64,000 nt of DNA from assembly GCF_001522545.3 (NCBI RefSeq), contig NC_031770.1, forward strand, positions 108,503,664-108,567,663, read 5' to 3'. This DNA comes from Parus major (Eukaryota; Chordata; Aves; Passeriformes; Paridae). The stretch's first letter is position 1, and every line of letters starts with the position of its first letter. Positions 11,972-23,779 of the stretch are shown here, piece after piece. Made by a program: the position numbers and the translations under genes. Below the pieces are notes generated by a model that had not been told where the DNA came from, made no database searches, and worked only from the letters and a program-made list of their open reading frames with translations.

Positions 11972-12160
11972 ATCAGGATTTTCTTCTCTGAAAGAGTGGT
12001 TAGGGATGGGAACAGGCTTGCCAGGGAAGTGGTGGAGTCACCATTCCTGGAAATGTTCAGAAAATGAGCAGATGTGATATGGTTCATGGTGATACTCAGT
12101 CAAAGGTTGGACTTCATGATCTTGGAGGTTTTTTCCAGCCTTCATGATTCTGTGATTCTC
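11972..12160 (+). mobile_element. CR1 LINE fragment, 3' end, plus strand
   Basis: It begins in the ORF2 tail (ATCAGGATTTTCTTCTCTGAAAGAGTGGT) and runs through AGGGAAGTGGTGGAGTCACC. It ends with CTTGGAGGTTTTTTCCAGCC and ATGATTCTGTGATTCTC, the CR1 terminal octamers. It is 5'-truncated and diverged. Confidence 0.9.
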
Positions 12161-14650
12161 TTCTAGAATTAGAACTAGGAGGTGTTTTAAGGGATTGGTC
12201 CATTATAAGATCTTGGTCCACAGATAAGAAAATCCCATTTGTGTTTTAAACAAAGCCAATGGGTGCTGGCATACACTTTGTTCAACTGAGAAAATATTTT
12301 GTATATATAAATTTGAACTACAAAGAATCAGTGGTCATATTTTAAAAATTCTGTTTTCCAGTTCATCTGGTTAACCCCAAAGTAATTTCAGAGCTGCAGA
12401 TGTCTCTGTTTTGTAACAATAAGATTCCCCAAAGGTTGGTACACCATATATTTTTACAAATAAGCAGATAAATAGAGTAGAATCACAGAAGAGTTAGCAT
12501 TGGAATTCCTGAATAGGTTGAGGTTTGACTCACAAACATGCCATTCCCTTGCCCTGTCATTTGAGGAAGCAGGCCTTGTCATCATCCTCTGAAACATGCT
12601 TTATGTGTAACACAGAGACTGTGCTCCACAGGGAATCCTGGGTGCTATTTTAATGAAATAAAGTGTAATTAATGTAATAAATACCAGCAACAGAAGCTCC
12701 TGGATGCAGCTGGCAGTGTTCCATTTCCCCATGGCACTTTAGTGACTAAAATACATTGAAAAGAAATGTGTAGGGAAAGGGCTGTGTTTCTCTTCTTCCT
12801 AAATGGAAGGTCAAATGTTTCACGTTTTCAACCCCAGCACAAACAACTTCTCCTTTTGACTCCTGATTTTATTTTCATCCTGGTGTCCTTGTAGAAACTT
12901 GTCCCTCTGTTGCTTGCTCAGTGCCCAACTCAAGTGAAAGGGTTTCAGTATTGCAGTGAGGATGAACAAATGAACATCAGTAAGGAGCTCAGCTGAGTGG
13001 GTGGATGTTAGGAAAGAGAGGGAAATACGGATCATTGACCAGGGCTTCCCATTAAATTGTAAAGTTTGGTTAATCTGTAACGACCTTCTCCTTTCTGGAA
13101 GAGCTGCTCTATTTTAATGTCATTTTACTTCCATTTAGCCATACTATACTCTGTGCCTATATCTCTTTATGTACCAACAAACTACTGTGTATACTTAAAT
13201 ATATGTATATCTATACAGAGGAAGAGGGAGAGCAAAAGAGGGGGAGTTTTTGACAACTACTAGAATTAACTCAAATATTTTTTCAGTACAATGAAGTCTG
13301 GATGAATGGTTCCTCATGTTAAATCCTTTTAGGACACCTGAGCCTCTAAAAAAAAGTAAGCAATATGTTTTATTGTAATAAAAACAGAATAATAACAGTT
13401 CAATCATTAATAAATTTAAATAAAATAGTCAATGAAAGTTGTCGTATCCTATGACTTTTGTGATATTTTTCCCCTCTCCCATTTTTCTCTCATTTTAACT
13501 TATCTATGCTGTAGCTAAATTTCAACTCATATTTTTAAGCATATATCCCTGGTATAGAGACTGAGTACAGAACATCTGGAGAGTCACTAAAGGCAAGATA
13601 CATTTCCTCTACTCTAGACATGAACTGTAAGGTTCTTTTAGGCTCTTTTTACAGTTAGGGAGAGTGAGCTCCTGGTTGCAATTAATCTCATCCTAACTGG
13701 GTGGTTAATAAAGTTTATGTACATCAATTTAAATTTTCTCTCAGTTTTAGTTCAGTCAATGTTCAGAGAAGAGCTCCTGTAGACTGGCTGCAGTACCACT
13801 GTGAAAGAAATATTTCCTGGAGCACATCTGATTTTGTTTCCTGTATTCCTCTGTCCAGCTACAGAAAATACATCTGGAAAACTGAAAACAAAGAGAATGA
13901 AAAAACTCTGATTTTACCAACCATATTTTCCTCCAAACTGAGACCAGTCCCCTTTTCAGTGAACCCACATGCATTGATCTGGGTTTTGTCATAAAGAGGA
14001 AAGTCAAACAGGTGCAGAAACCAACATAATTTAATTCTTTTACTACTCAATACTTAATTAGCAAGGTAAGACAAGTCTTGGAGCAGTATCAGTCTCTACC
14101 ACATAGGCTGTACAATGCACCCCACTGTGCGTGCACACATACAAATACAGATGTTCAGGAGCACTTGTACTCACTTGAAATCCTGTGTTTGCAACTGTTA
14201 GTGATTTCTCCAAGGCTGTTGTGGCATCTTAAATCTTTTTCCTATGCCTTGTACACAGGTGATTTGACATAGGCAAAAAATCGCATTTTGCGGCTGTGAC
14301 AGCAGTGTGAAGGTTTTTATGGAGATCGATGTGATTCTGGGTGACAAGAAGGATCAGTGGGGTTCTGAATGAAGATGAGAGTTTGCAGGAAGTTTCAGGG
14401 ATGTGAAGGGGGGCTTAGGGGTGAGACCAAGAAGTTACAATGAAGATTTGAAGAGCGGTGAATGACTTCAGGAAGCTATTTCATGGATCAAACTGCCTTT
14501 CCCCCTTCCTTTCCTTTCCTTAACTTCCCCTTGACAGCTGATCACAATGGGAGGTTGCAGTGGGACCATAGAACACTCAGGAGACTGGCAGTCAGTCTCT
14601 TTGTCTCCAAAAAACACCTTCTATCTCTAACATTCCTTTATAGGAATGCA
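12161..14650. other. Single-copy DNA, no gene seen
   Basis: Unique AT-rich sequence. A short AATCACAGAAGAGTTAGCATTGGAA segment near 12.48 kb could be a decayed CR1 end but is too short to call. Open frames on both strands at 13.7-14.05 kb overlap each other and show no domain. Confidence 0.6.
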
Positions 14651-15118
14651 GAAACATAGTATGATTTAGACTGGAAAGGACCTTAAAGATCATCAAGTGA
14701 CAACCCCTGCCATGAGCAGGGACACCTTCCACTATCCCAGATTGCTCCAATCCCTGTCCAGCCTGGCCTTGAACACTTTCAGTGATGGAGCAACCACAGC
14801 TTCTCTGGGCACCCTGTGCCTCAAGACTCTCATTTTTAAAGATGTCTTTTTCATATTTCACCTTACACTTTCATCTTTCAGTTTAAAACAATTGCTCCTT
14901 GTCCCTATTTCTTTCCCTTGTGAAAAGACACTCTCTGCCTTATAGGAAAAGGACCTCTGGACCCACTCCAACAGGCCCATGCTTTTCCTGTGCTAGGGAA
15001 CACAGATCTGGGTGCAGTACTCCAGGTGTGGCTCTCACAAGAGTGGAATAGCGGGGGAGCATCCCCTCCCTTGACCTTCTGCCCCCACTTCTTGTAGCCC
15101 AGAAGACAATTGGCCAGG
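14651..15118 (-). mobile_element. CR1 LINE fragment (~470 bp), minus strand
   Basis: One of the longer CR1 pieces. On the plus strand it starts with a decayed 3' end (ACTGGAAAGGACCTTAAAGATCATC), then GCCATGAGCAGGGACACC and a GAGCAACCACAGCTTCTC segment. It continues into ORF2 with ACCTCTGGACCCACTCCAAC, a GTGCAGTACTCCAGGTGTGG motif and CCCAGAAGACAATTGGCC. Multiple frameshifts and stops show the reverse-transcriptase frame is dead. Confidence 0.93.
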
Positions 15119-16398
15119 ATTGACTCCCTGGGACTCTTGAGCTTCCATCATTCCAGGGAAGACTAGGAAAGGATCTGCCTGTCCTACCTTAGGACAGTGG
15201 AATGGGCAGAAGGGTTGTAGGCAAAGCGTGGAACAGCCCTGGAATACTGGCTCAGGGCAAGAAAAGGCATGGCAAAGAAAATGGCACTGTGAGAGGGACA
15301 TAGAAATGTCTCTAGACACTTGTTCTGTTCTAAGGCAGCAGAAAGAGACATTTGTCTTAGAGTTCAAATTCTGTTGTTTTGGTTTTTTTTTCCTCTATAA
15401 TCTCTGCCTCCAAAGAGTTCAGGAGACTGAAAACCTGCTTGGACCTGATGAACTCAAAAATGTTCTGCAGTTTGTCTGTTATTCCCTGGAATTTGATAAA
15501 TTGAATAATAAGAAAATAATTACCCCCAAAAGTTTCACTTCATTCAGGGCCACAGCCTGAAAATGACAGCAAACATAGCTCAGGCACCAGGTGCAATAGA
15601 TGATCTCAGCCCTAACACTGTCCTCTGATGTGAATCTTGACAAAAGTAAAAATTTGTTCAAAGGGGAAAGATGGTTGTGTTAAGCTTTTCCCATTGTGCC
15701 TTCAGCTGAAAGACATGGAAAACTTACATTGAATAATAGGAGACAAGGAAGGTCTTCTGCAGAAGATCAGTCCTGTAACTCAGAGAAAGTTAAAGTTAAA
15801 AACAAACAAAGAACCAAACAAAAAACACAAAAAACCAAACCAAAAAACCCAGACAAAAATCAGCATCTGGAATTATTTAATGTCTGACCCTTAAAAGGGG
15901 GAAGTCAAGCTCCAAGGCCCAGTATGTCACATACCAAAGCATTCACGTGTCCAGCTTCACATGATGGCATCAGAACATGGATGTGCAGCCAGATTCCCAG
16001 ACTATTTGGCAGTGGAAGTTTCAGCAGCTTCCATTGGTTCATTTGCTATCACAAGAGCCAGATTAACCAGCAGTTCTCACCCAGCACAAATCCATGGCAG
16101 ATTAGGTGTTGTCTTCATCCAGCACTTCTCAGGAGCCACAGAATGACAGATCAGACAGCTGATGGGTTTATCCCAAAAAGGTCTCAGAAGATTCATTTCA
16201 ATATCCATATTTCAAGTTCCATCCTCCCACTGATGTCTTCCAGCCTTGGTTCATCTTCTTGCCTGCTTCCATAGCCCCTGGAAATGAGAACACATCTACT
16301 TAACACTGAAAACTTGATGTATAAAGTTATGGAAGCGGAATGGAACAGAGCAGCTTAAATAACAGACACAAGCAAACAAAGGGAGAAGATGTGGTGTG
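15119..16398. other. Unique DNA with an A/C-rich tract, no supported gene
   Basis: It follows the truncated 5' end of the preceding CR1. Two plus-strand frames overlap at 15.92-16.27 kb (116 and 61 codons) in somewhat richer sequence. I recognise no motif and see no splice structure. Confidence 0.5.
15797..15860. repeat. A/C-rich low-complexity tract
   Basis: An irregular run of AAAC, AACC and poly-A units. It generates the lysine/glutamine/threonine-rich peptide in the overlapping plus-strand frame. Confidence 0.9.
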
Positions 16399-16500
16399 AA
16401 ATCACAAAATCACAGGATAGGTAAGGTTGGAAGAGACCACTGGTGATTTATCTGACCCAACCTCCCTGCTCAAGTGGGGTCATCCCAGGGCACAATGCCT
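16399..16500 (-). mobile_element. CR1 LINE fragment, 3' end, minus strand
   Basis: The plus strand reads AATCACAAAATCACAGGATA, then AGGTTGGAAGAGACCACTGG. The CAACCTCCCTGCTCAAGTGG and GTCATCCCAGGGCACAATGC blocks follow. It belongs to the same subgroup as the copy near 8.0 kb and is truncated after about 100 bp. Confidence 0.9.
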
Positions 16501-18047
16501 TATTCATTATAGTCCACTTTACAGTAATGGGTGCCATTTCTTATTTGAATCACATTTTGATTCAAATTCTGCCAAAGGCATCAATGAAGATATATGCCAC
16601 CAAGGCCAAGGCCTCTGATACACAGACACCCTGGATGAAGGTCTCATGTAACCTTACATGAAGATTTTAAATTCTCTTAAGTCACTTTTAGGACAACAAA
16701 ATTAATGCCCAAGAAAGCTCTGAGATTAACTCATTCTTAGTTATCCATTACTCAAGGAATGCTGGGCTAAGTGCAGTGGTGTGGAATAAGAAAATCTGTA
16801 TTCAAAGCCTACACACACATTGTTTTATGCCACACCATTGTGCTTAATCCTCTGTTCAGTAAATCACGCTGCAAAAATAAATTGGCATAAAATAAAATAT
16901 ATTCTGAAAAGAAGTAGGAAGTTCCTCCTGACTGACAGCGGCTTGCAATGCCAGGGCTTGTTCTATATTCATACTTACAAAATGCAGATTATATTTCTCT
17001 CATGCTGGCAAGCCAATAACTAAGCTTCACTGCTTTTGGCATTCGCTAGATTTTTGTCATACCTCCCTAATATGCCTTAAGGGTACTTGTTGATACCAAG
17101 AATTGAAACAAAGCTTATGCTTTTGGTTGCCAAGTCACTTCAGCCAGATGGAAACATAAATCTGGAGCCAGAAAATATTATTACTGTTATTTGAATTTGG
17201 AATGTAAATGGTGGCTTTGTCTTTACCATGTAAATGTTTCTTCTGTTGTAGAAAAGTCTAACATGAGAAAATATCTATCTCCTTCAGGCTTCCTTTGTCG
17301 CTGTCCTAGCAAGTTGGCTTGAATGTGTTGTGAGGTCTATAACCCAGTTATAAAATAAATAAATAATAAATTAATGTTCCATGGTTCTTTATGGAATTTA
17401 TTTTCTCTTCAGCTGAGGAATGAATAACAATGAATAGAAGGTGCATGACAAAGCCAGAGAAATCTCACAAGAGCACTGCACATGTGTTTAACACAGAAGG
17501 ATGAACATCCCTAACAGTTCATCTTGGTACCTTTAAATCAGGTTGTCTTCATGGAATATCTATTCTCATGCAACTTCAGGGGGGTTTAGGATAATACAGT
17601 GATATATTGATATTAAGATATTATTACTGTATTGCACAAAAGATGTCAGAAATTTTAGCCATCCCTTTATAAACCTATAAAATTCCAAAGTCAACAGTAA
17701 AGGTCCTAATTTGTTGGGATTGTGTCCAGGACATCTGTAAAATAGCAGTACTTTCTGACTGTGACCTTCTTATTTAAATGTTATTTTTCTCCATAGTTTT
17801 TCTGGGAAGGTTTTATGAAAGGAGAAAAGTGATGTGAAATAGAGAACAAGGTATCAGTGTAACAACTGAACTGCTTCAATAAAAGGAGTTGTTTCCTCTG
17901 AAGTAAAAGACACTGGCATACTATACAATTTACAAACAATACATTTACTATTCTGAACATCAAGAGGTTTTTTGTATTTACTCCTGAGATAGGAAATGAA
18001 AATTATTTTCAAAATATAGTAACTTAATTAGCCAATGTGAACATGAT
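16501..18047. other. Single-copy DNA, no gene seen
   Basis: AT-rich unique sequence with a short AAAT-type repeat at 17,350-17,373 and nothing else that I recognise. Confidence 0.65.
17350..17373. repeat. (AAAT)n short simple repeat
   Basis: About five imperfect AAAT units in AT-rich DNA. Confidence 0.8.
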
Positions 18048-18222
18048 GGAATCACTGAATCTCAAAATCACAGAAATTGAGAATGGGTTGGAAGGGACAT
18101 TAAGGATCATTTATTTCCAAACCTCTTGCCATGGGCAGGGATACCTTTCACTAGACCAAGTTACTCCGAGCCTCATCCAGCCTGGCCTTGGACACTTCCA
18201 GGCATGGAGCAGACACAGCTTC
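18048..18222 (-). mobile_element. CR1 LINE fragment, 3' end, minus strand
   Basis: The plus strand shows GAATCACTGAATCTCAAAATCACAG (a degenerate terminal octamer array), then GGGTTGGAAGGGACATTAAGG and GCCATGGGCAGGGATACC. A CCTCATCCAGCCTGGCCTTGG segment follows. It is truncated at about 175 bp. Confidence 0.93.
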
Positions 18223-18496
18223 CAATGCTGTGTATTATTTATCAGAATCTACCTGGGTTTAACAGAGGTAATCTGATACTAGACAGTGTCAGCTGAAAGG
18301 TTGAACCCTTTAAGCAGCTGTTCTTACATCAGTGTAGTGAGTGCAGCCCATCCTGTTACAGCAGAAGCTCCTTATTCTCTCCAGGAGACATTAATCAGAT
18401 TGAGATGACAGTTCCAGCCATTCTGACTGCAGTATCTGCTCTCCCTGTTTTACAACAAGCAGCAGTGAAGTAACCAGGTTCATTAAACTTTCCCCC

Positions 18497-19266
18497 ATGT
18501 GGGATGAGTCCAGACTTCTTCTCTGCAGAGGGATGGCTCTCAAGAAAGGTGCTATGTTTTCTTCAGGTGTGGAACTACCCATGGAAATAAAAACTAGTGG
18601 GCCCACACCACAAGAAACACCAGCCTCAGGATCTAAACTTTGTAATTTTATCTTCTGTCCAGCCCAGCGACGCTGGAGAGAAGCAGCATCAGCCAGGCCA
18701 CGACACAAGCTAAGAGAAGTGAGAGCTGAGGATAAATCAGTGATGCTTCTATGTATTCCTTGCCAGCTATCAAATAAACAACAGGAGCACTGGAGACTCT
18801 TCCTAACACCCGTGCATCCCCAGGGATGGCTGTGCTGCTGGGATACCTGGGCCCGGTGGTTCTGCGGCCTGCTGGGTCCCCAGAGCTGCAGGACTCAGGG
18901 CCCAGCCCTCTCACCAGGCTGCCCCAGCCCCTCATCCCACTGGCTGCTGTCCGAGCCGGAGCCAGATGGTCTGGGAGCCTGGAAAAACACGAGGGCAATC
19001 TGCATTCGTGCAGCCTTTCCAGGGCTGATCCGAGCCTTCCAGCCTGAGCAGCCCCGGTGGAGCCCGGCCAGTGCCACCGGCAAAAGGCGCTGCTGTGACA
19101 GACCAGATTGTCCCGTCAGGGTCCCCGGGGAGCTCCTTTCGCTTCGGGATCACGCGTGTACCAATATTGCTGAAAGAATCCAGTGCAGAGCCCTTTTCTT
19201 CCCTTTTCCCCCCCTTTTTTTCCCTATGGATATATCTGCGTTTCTGGCTGTCTGTCCTCATGCGGG
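18497..19266 (+). other. GC-rich patch with 257-codon open frame; candidate non-coding first exon
   Basis: This patch carries the longest open frame in the window, ending with the TAA at 19,268-19,270. GC rises sharply at about 18.8-19.16 kb, where I count about 17 CpGs by eye in ~320 bp; most of the window is AT-rich and CpG-poor. Several long frames overlap here on both strands, as expected where stop codons are depleted by GC content, and I recognise no domain, signal peptide or family in the 257-residue product. The patch is followed at 19,267 by GTAAGT after GGG, a near-consensus splice donor. A promoter-proximal first exon of an unannotated long non-coding RNA would fit. A lineage-specific protein is less likely, and chance cannot be excluded. 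The exon start is unknown. Confidence 0.25.
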
Positions 19267-19374
19267 GTAAGTTTTCTGTTCTGTAAAATCCCTGTTCCCC
19301 AGAGCTCTGGAGCTCCTGTGTGATGGTAACAAACCCGTGTCTGCGAGCACTGCGGGTTTTAGCAGCGGCTAAAA

Positions 19375-19388
19375 GCACCATCTAGTGG
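19375..19388 (-). promoter_or_regulatory. CTCF-like core motif
   Basis: On the minus strand this reads CCACTAGATGGTGC. It matches the known CTCF core CCASYAGRKGGCRS at 13 of 14 positions, with T for C at position 12. It sits about 110 bp beyond the GC-rich patch and 44 bp before a long CR1 fragment. Binding is inferred from the motif alone. Confidence 0.45.
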
Positions 19389-19432
19389 CGTCGGGGAGCC
19401 TAGGGAAACGGGACAATTCGGGTTTGTTTGGA

Positions 19433-20163
19433 AATATAAAATCGTCAGAGTTTGAAAGACCTCTAAAATCATCGAGTGCCACATCTACATGTTTTTTAAA
19501 TACCTCCGGAAATGGTGACTCTGAGACTTCCCTTGGCAGCCAGTTCCACCATGCTTAACCACCCTTTCAATGAGGAAACTGTGTCCAATATCCAATCTAA
19601 ATATTCTAAAATATTCTAAAATATTCCTGGCACAATCAGAGGCCGTTTGCTCTTGTCCTGTCTCCTGTTCCTTGGGAGCAGACCCCGACCCCGACCTAGC
19701 TCCTCCTGTCAGGGAGCTGAGAAGAGCAAGAAGATCCCCCCAGGTCTTCTCTGCTCAAAGCTGAACAGCCCAAGCTCCCTGATCTGCTCCTCATCAGAGC
19801 TGTGCTCCAGACCCTTCCCCAGCTCCGTTCCCTTCTCTGGACACAGTCCAGCCCCTCAATGTCCCTCCTGAGCTGAGGGGTCCAGAACAGCCCAGGATTT
19901 GAGGTGGCCTCAGCCATGCCCAGCACAGGGGGACATCACTGTCCTGGCCCTGCTGCCACACCATGGCTGGTACAGCCCAGGGGCCACTGCTCACCTTGGC
20001 CACCTGGGCACACCTGGGTCATATTCAGACACTGCCACCAGCACCCCCACAACCTTTTCCAGCTTTCCAGGCACTCTGGCCCAGCCTGTAATACTCCAGG
20101 GGTTGTTGTGACCCAAAAGCAGAACCTGGCACTTCTCCCCACTAGACCTCATGCAATTTGCAG
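19433..20163 (-). mobile_element. CR1 LINE fragment (~730 bp), longest in the window, minus strand
   Basis: From its 3' side the plus strand reads TTTGAAAGACCTCTAAAATC, then CACATCTACATGTTTTTTAA and a CCAATATCCAATCTAAA segment. The ORF2 tail follows: CAGAGCTGTGCTCCAGACCC, CTTCCCCAGCTCCGTTCCC and GAGCTGAGGGGTCCAGAAC. Deeper ORF2 sequence then appears, such as CCACCTGGGCACACCTGGG and GGGTTGTTGTGACCCAAA. A 10-bp unit (ATATTCTAAA) is duplicated inside it at 19,598-19,627. Frameshifts disable the reverse-transcriptase frame. Confidence 0.93.
19598..19627. repeat. 10-bp tandem duplication inside CR1
   Basis: ATATTCTAAA occurs twice in tandem, with a partial third copy, where the CR1 sequence normally reads CCAATCTAAAC. 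It is a local slippage event after insertion. Confidence 0.85.
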
Positions 20164-20200
20164 TGGATAAACTGAAGTCAGGCACAGCCGAACAGCCGAA

Positions 20201-20420
20201 CAGCAGGGACAGTTTCCACTAGACCATGTTGCTCCAAGTCCCATCCAACCTGCCCTTGAGCCCTTCCAGAGATGAGGCAGCCACAGCTTCTCTTAGCAAC
20301 CTGCGACAGGCCCTCATGACCCTCACTGGGAAGAATTTGTTCCGAATGTCTAATATAAATCTTTTCTTCTTCAGTTTAAAGCCATCCCCTCTCATCCTAT
20401 TGCTATTATCTGCCCTGTCT
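20201..20420 (-). mobile_element. CR1 LINE fragment lacking its 3' terminus, minus strand
   Basis: The plus strand starts abruptly inside CR1 at CAGCAGGGACAGTTTCCACTAG. It continues through CCATCCAACCTGCCCTTGAG and AGGCAGCCACAGCTTCTC to a CAGTTTAAAGCCATCCCC segment. The last ~50 bp of the CR1 3' end are absent. It begins about 40 bp after the previous CR1 stops, in the same orientation, next to a tandem CAGCCGAACAGCCGAAC. Confidence 0.92.
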
Positions 20421-22841
20421 CACTTCACATGGTGTCTCACCTCTATTGTGTAGGGTTTCCCACCCCATCCCTGCCTCTGAAATGATGCAGGCCAAAGGCA
20501 CCTAGAGATTAATACTGGAATGATGAAACTAAACAATTGGGTAGAAGATTAATGATAGAAAAGAAGGGCAGGAAACATAGGCCAGGCCTTCAGCACCTGA
20601 GTTTAGGCACAGTGCTTTGTCAGACTTGAAGATACATTAAAATTTCCATCAAGCAGGCATCCCTATCCACATAACTGAGCCATCTCCCTGCCTTTATCCA
20701 CTTCCCTATATATTGTATCATGCATTGCCCCTATCACCTTTTATACAGCAGCTGTGCTTCCTGCTGACTGGAAACATCAAGGGTCAGTTTTAAATGTTGA
20801 GATCATTTGCAAACCTGCAATTTGGATCATTATTAAACTTGTGAGGTCTCAGAAATTCTTGCCCAATTCCCCCATTTCTCTGATGCATTTTCAAGTACTG
20901 TATTTTGTGTAGGAGAAGTGCAAAAGGACTTCTGCTTGATGCTGGAATGCTGAGAGTGGTGAAGTCCTTCTTCTAACAGAAGTGTTGGCTATGGGGTAAT
21001 TCCAGTTTTTCTCCTGGTCATTTTCAGTCTCAGTAAGAGATCCAGCACATTCCTCACCTGGTTACACAAAGCAGTTTGGAGTCAGCCTCATTTCAATGGC
21101 TTGAGCTTTATTTCTTCAGCAAAAGATGTCAAAATCTCATGTAAATCATTGGTCTCACCAGCCCAGGAAACTTCTACTGCAAAACCATCTTCTTTTCTGT
21201 AATCCATGTCCAGCTACTAAGAGTCAACAAGGGTAGTGATGATTTTCAGGCCTGACTATCCATGAAGTTTGATTTTTGCCTGTTGGCTACCTTAGTGGTA
21301 GGTCAGTTTCTTTATGGAGATGTGATTTGAAATTGTGATAATGAATTTTAATAAATGACAAAGGTTAAGAGCATAAACAGCCCTCATTTTTCATATAAAA
21401 TGCAGGAGGAATATACCTTGCTTGCCTGCTAATTACAGAAAAATATTTAGGGTTTTCTTAAATCTATATTTAAATAAAATATTTCTGTCCATATGACTGT
21501 TATATGATTACAACAGCACACAGTTAACACTTTGACAGATTAACTTAATTAAGCAACTCCTGGTTATATATTTTTAAAAGGTTGCATTTACCCTAACTTA
21601 GAGAAAATTATTTCCTTCTTTTTCTGTGACACTCCATATCTGGTAGGTGGGTTAGGTTTTTGGCCAGCTAAATCTACTCAGCAGTGCAAAATTCAGGCAA
21701 AAAAGCAGCCAAGGTACCTTTAATATTCTGAGATACACACACTGCTTGGTGATATAAGCTTGGCCAAGTGGCATCTTTTAAGCTTCTTGTAACTCTTTTT
21801 GGGGTGAAAAAGCAGGTCTTGGAGCATAAACAACAACATGAGTAACAGTAATTAATGACTGTGGTCTCTAAGCCCAGCTGGAAGTGTGAACCGAGGCGAC
21901 ATTTGTGTGAAACAGCAGCTCCTGCCTTCTGCTGAGCTACAGAATCCACTTGAGCCAGGGAATAAAAGGAGCTTGAAGGGGTAAGGATGGGGTGATGAGA
22001 GGGGAGTAAGGGGGAGCAGGGGACACAGGAAAGCATTTTGGTGAAAGGGTGTTCCAGAATCAGTAAGGGCAGTAATGTTCCTGATACAATATATTTCCCT
22101 AGCTTTTCACTGGGAAAGACTGAATGTGTCCCAGCTGAACTGCTCTCATTTGTGCAGGACAGCAGTACCCTGGATCCCAAACGTGTTTTATTGGGGAGGT
22201 ACACACATCCTTAGAAGCACACATTGATTTTGCCTGAATTTTTCCTGAATCCAAGTTTTTGGTTTTATTAGTACTGTTACAATAGCATGTGTGAGGTAGC
22301 TTTACAAAGCAGAGATGAACCCAGCACAGAGAGAATGGAGAGGCAGAAAAATCAGAGAAAAACATGAAGATCATCAGTTCATGCCGAAGAATTCATCTGC
22401 AGAATTTTACTTAACACTTAAATTAAATTAATCCTCATTCTGGGGTATCTTAATTCTTGTGATCTTTACCTTAGCAACCCTTTGTTTCCTTTTTCATTCT
22501 GTTTTCCCACTATAGTGAAACATGCAAAATCTGATTCAGAACAACCTGATTTCTTTGAAACCCTAAACTCTGCTGACAAGGCAGGTTAATGATGATTTGT
22601 CAATAGTTCATATCTGAGGAATAGAGAAAATGCAGATAGGAGATAAAATGTGATGGCTTAAGAGAAATATTGAATTTAATCTGTTCAGTCTGGCTGTATA
22701 GACATGAAGTTTCAAATTGCTCACTGAAATTCATTTCTCCAGACAGCATATAATCTTTAGAGGTGTTAAAATCAAGGAAAATATTGGGAAATTAAAAGGG
22801 AAATGGACAATATAGCTCAACCAGATGCCACAGAATAGTGT

Positions 22842-22879
22842 GAAGTGAGGTGGGATCCTTCTACAAAAAACCTCACTTC
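22842..22879. repeat. 10-bp perfect inverted repeat
   Basis: GAAGTGAGGT at 22,842-22,851 and ACCTCACTTC at 22,870-22,879 are perfect reverse complements separated by 18 bp, so the segment could form a hairpin. The stem is too short for a typical microRNA precursor. No function is inferred. Confidence 0.6.
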
Positions 22880-23779
22880 AGGTGAGTGTGGATCCTCTCT
22901 GGAATGTGCTAAAAGCAGGGATATTTAAAGTATGGTAAAAAAATTCTATTACATACAGACTGGCTAACCATGCAGGTTGGAGTAGAAAAGATCCTTTGAA
23001 TCCTGAAAAAGCAAAATGCAGAATTAGCAGAGAAAAAAAATGCTTCATCTGCTCCTCCCATCATCACTGCCCAGCATCACGTGTATTCCTACATCACATC
23101 ACACACTGGTCATGAAAACACAGAAGCTTTCCCTATGCCAGCCCTCTCCCATGTTGTCTACCCATGGGCTCTGTGGACAAAGAATTGACTCACTAAAATT
23201 AGTTTAATATTACAGTTAAATTTCCAAAATAAAATTTTTCTTTGGAAAGGTGAAGTGTGTGGACATAACTGCACCAGGTTTTACAACCAAAGGCCATGGA
23301 CCAGGGAGTTCTTTCTCAAAAAGATGTCCTGAAAACCTGTGGTCTGACAGATAAATGGACTGATTGCTCAATTATTCATTTTTATGTGCGGCTTTGTTAA
23401 GAAAAGAACAGCAAATGCTTTGTCCTGTCAGCACTCAAAGCAGGTTTCTGACTCTTAGAGGGTTTAGGCACTTGACTCCTCTACAGCTGTTGGAAAACAG
23501 GAGCTGGAAACAAACCTGAGTGCTAAATACCTGCAATTTGGTACTTGCATAGTTCAGGGGAGGAATCTGGGCAGAAAAGCCCAGTTTCAAAAAGGAGCCA
23601 CCACAGAAGTTGAATACTATTTTATGGGGAAGGAGATATCTGACTTGGCTTCATTACAGATTCACACATTCAATCACACCAACATCACTTTTCAAATACC
23701 ATCTCTTACAAATGGATGTTGTTAACTTTCCCCGACAGTAAAGGCACAGCATGTGATTTTCATCCATCAGAGGAAGCTT

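Noticed and set aside
12477..12530. AATCACAGAAGAGTTAGCATTGGAA as a CR1 3' end
   Set aside because: Only about 25 bp resemble CR1 and the following sequence does not, so it is too short to support.
18497..19270. 257-codon open frame as a protein-coding gene
   Set aside because: It lies in a GC-rich patch where long frames overlap on both strands. I see no domain, family resemblance or signal peptide. I kept it only as a candidate non-coding exon.
21674..22204. 176-codon minus-strand frame as a gene
   Set aside because: No recognisable domain, splice sites or promoter features. Its length is plausible by chance in 64 kb of six-frame sequence.
22842..22879. Inverted repeat as a microRNA hairpin
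   Set aside because: The stem is only 10 bp. MicroRNA precursors need a stem of roughly 30 bp.
22950..23005. GGTTGGAGTAGAAAAGATCC as a CR1 fragment
   Set aside because: A single short match without flanking CR1 sequence or terminal octamers.
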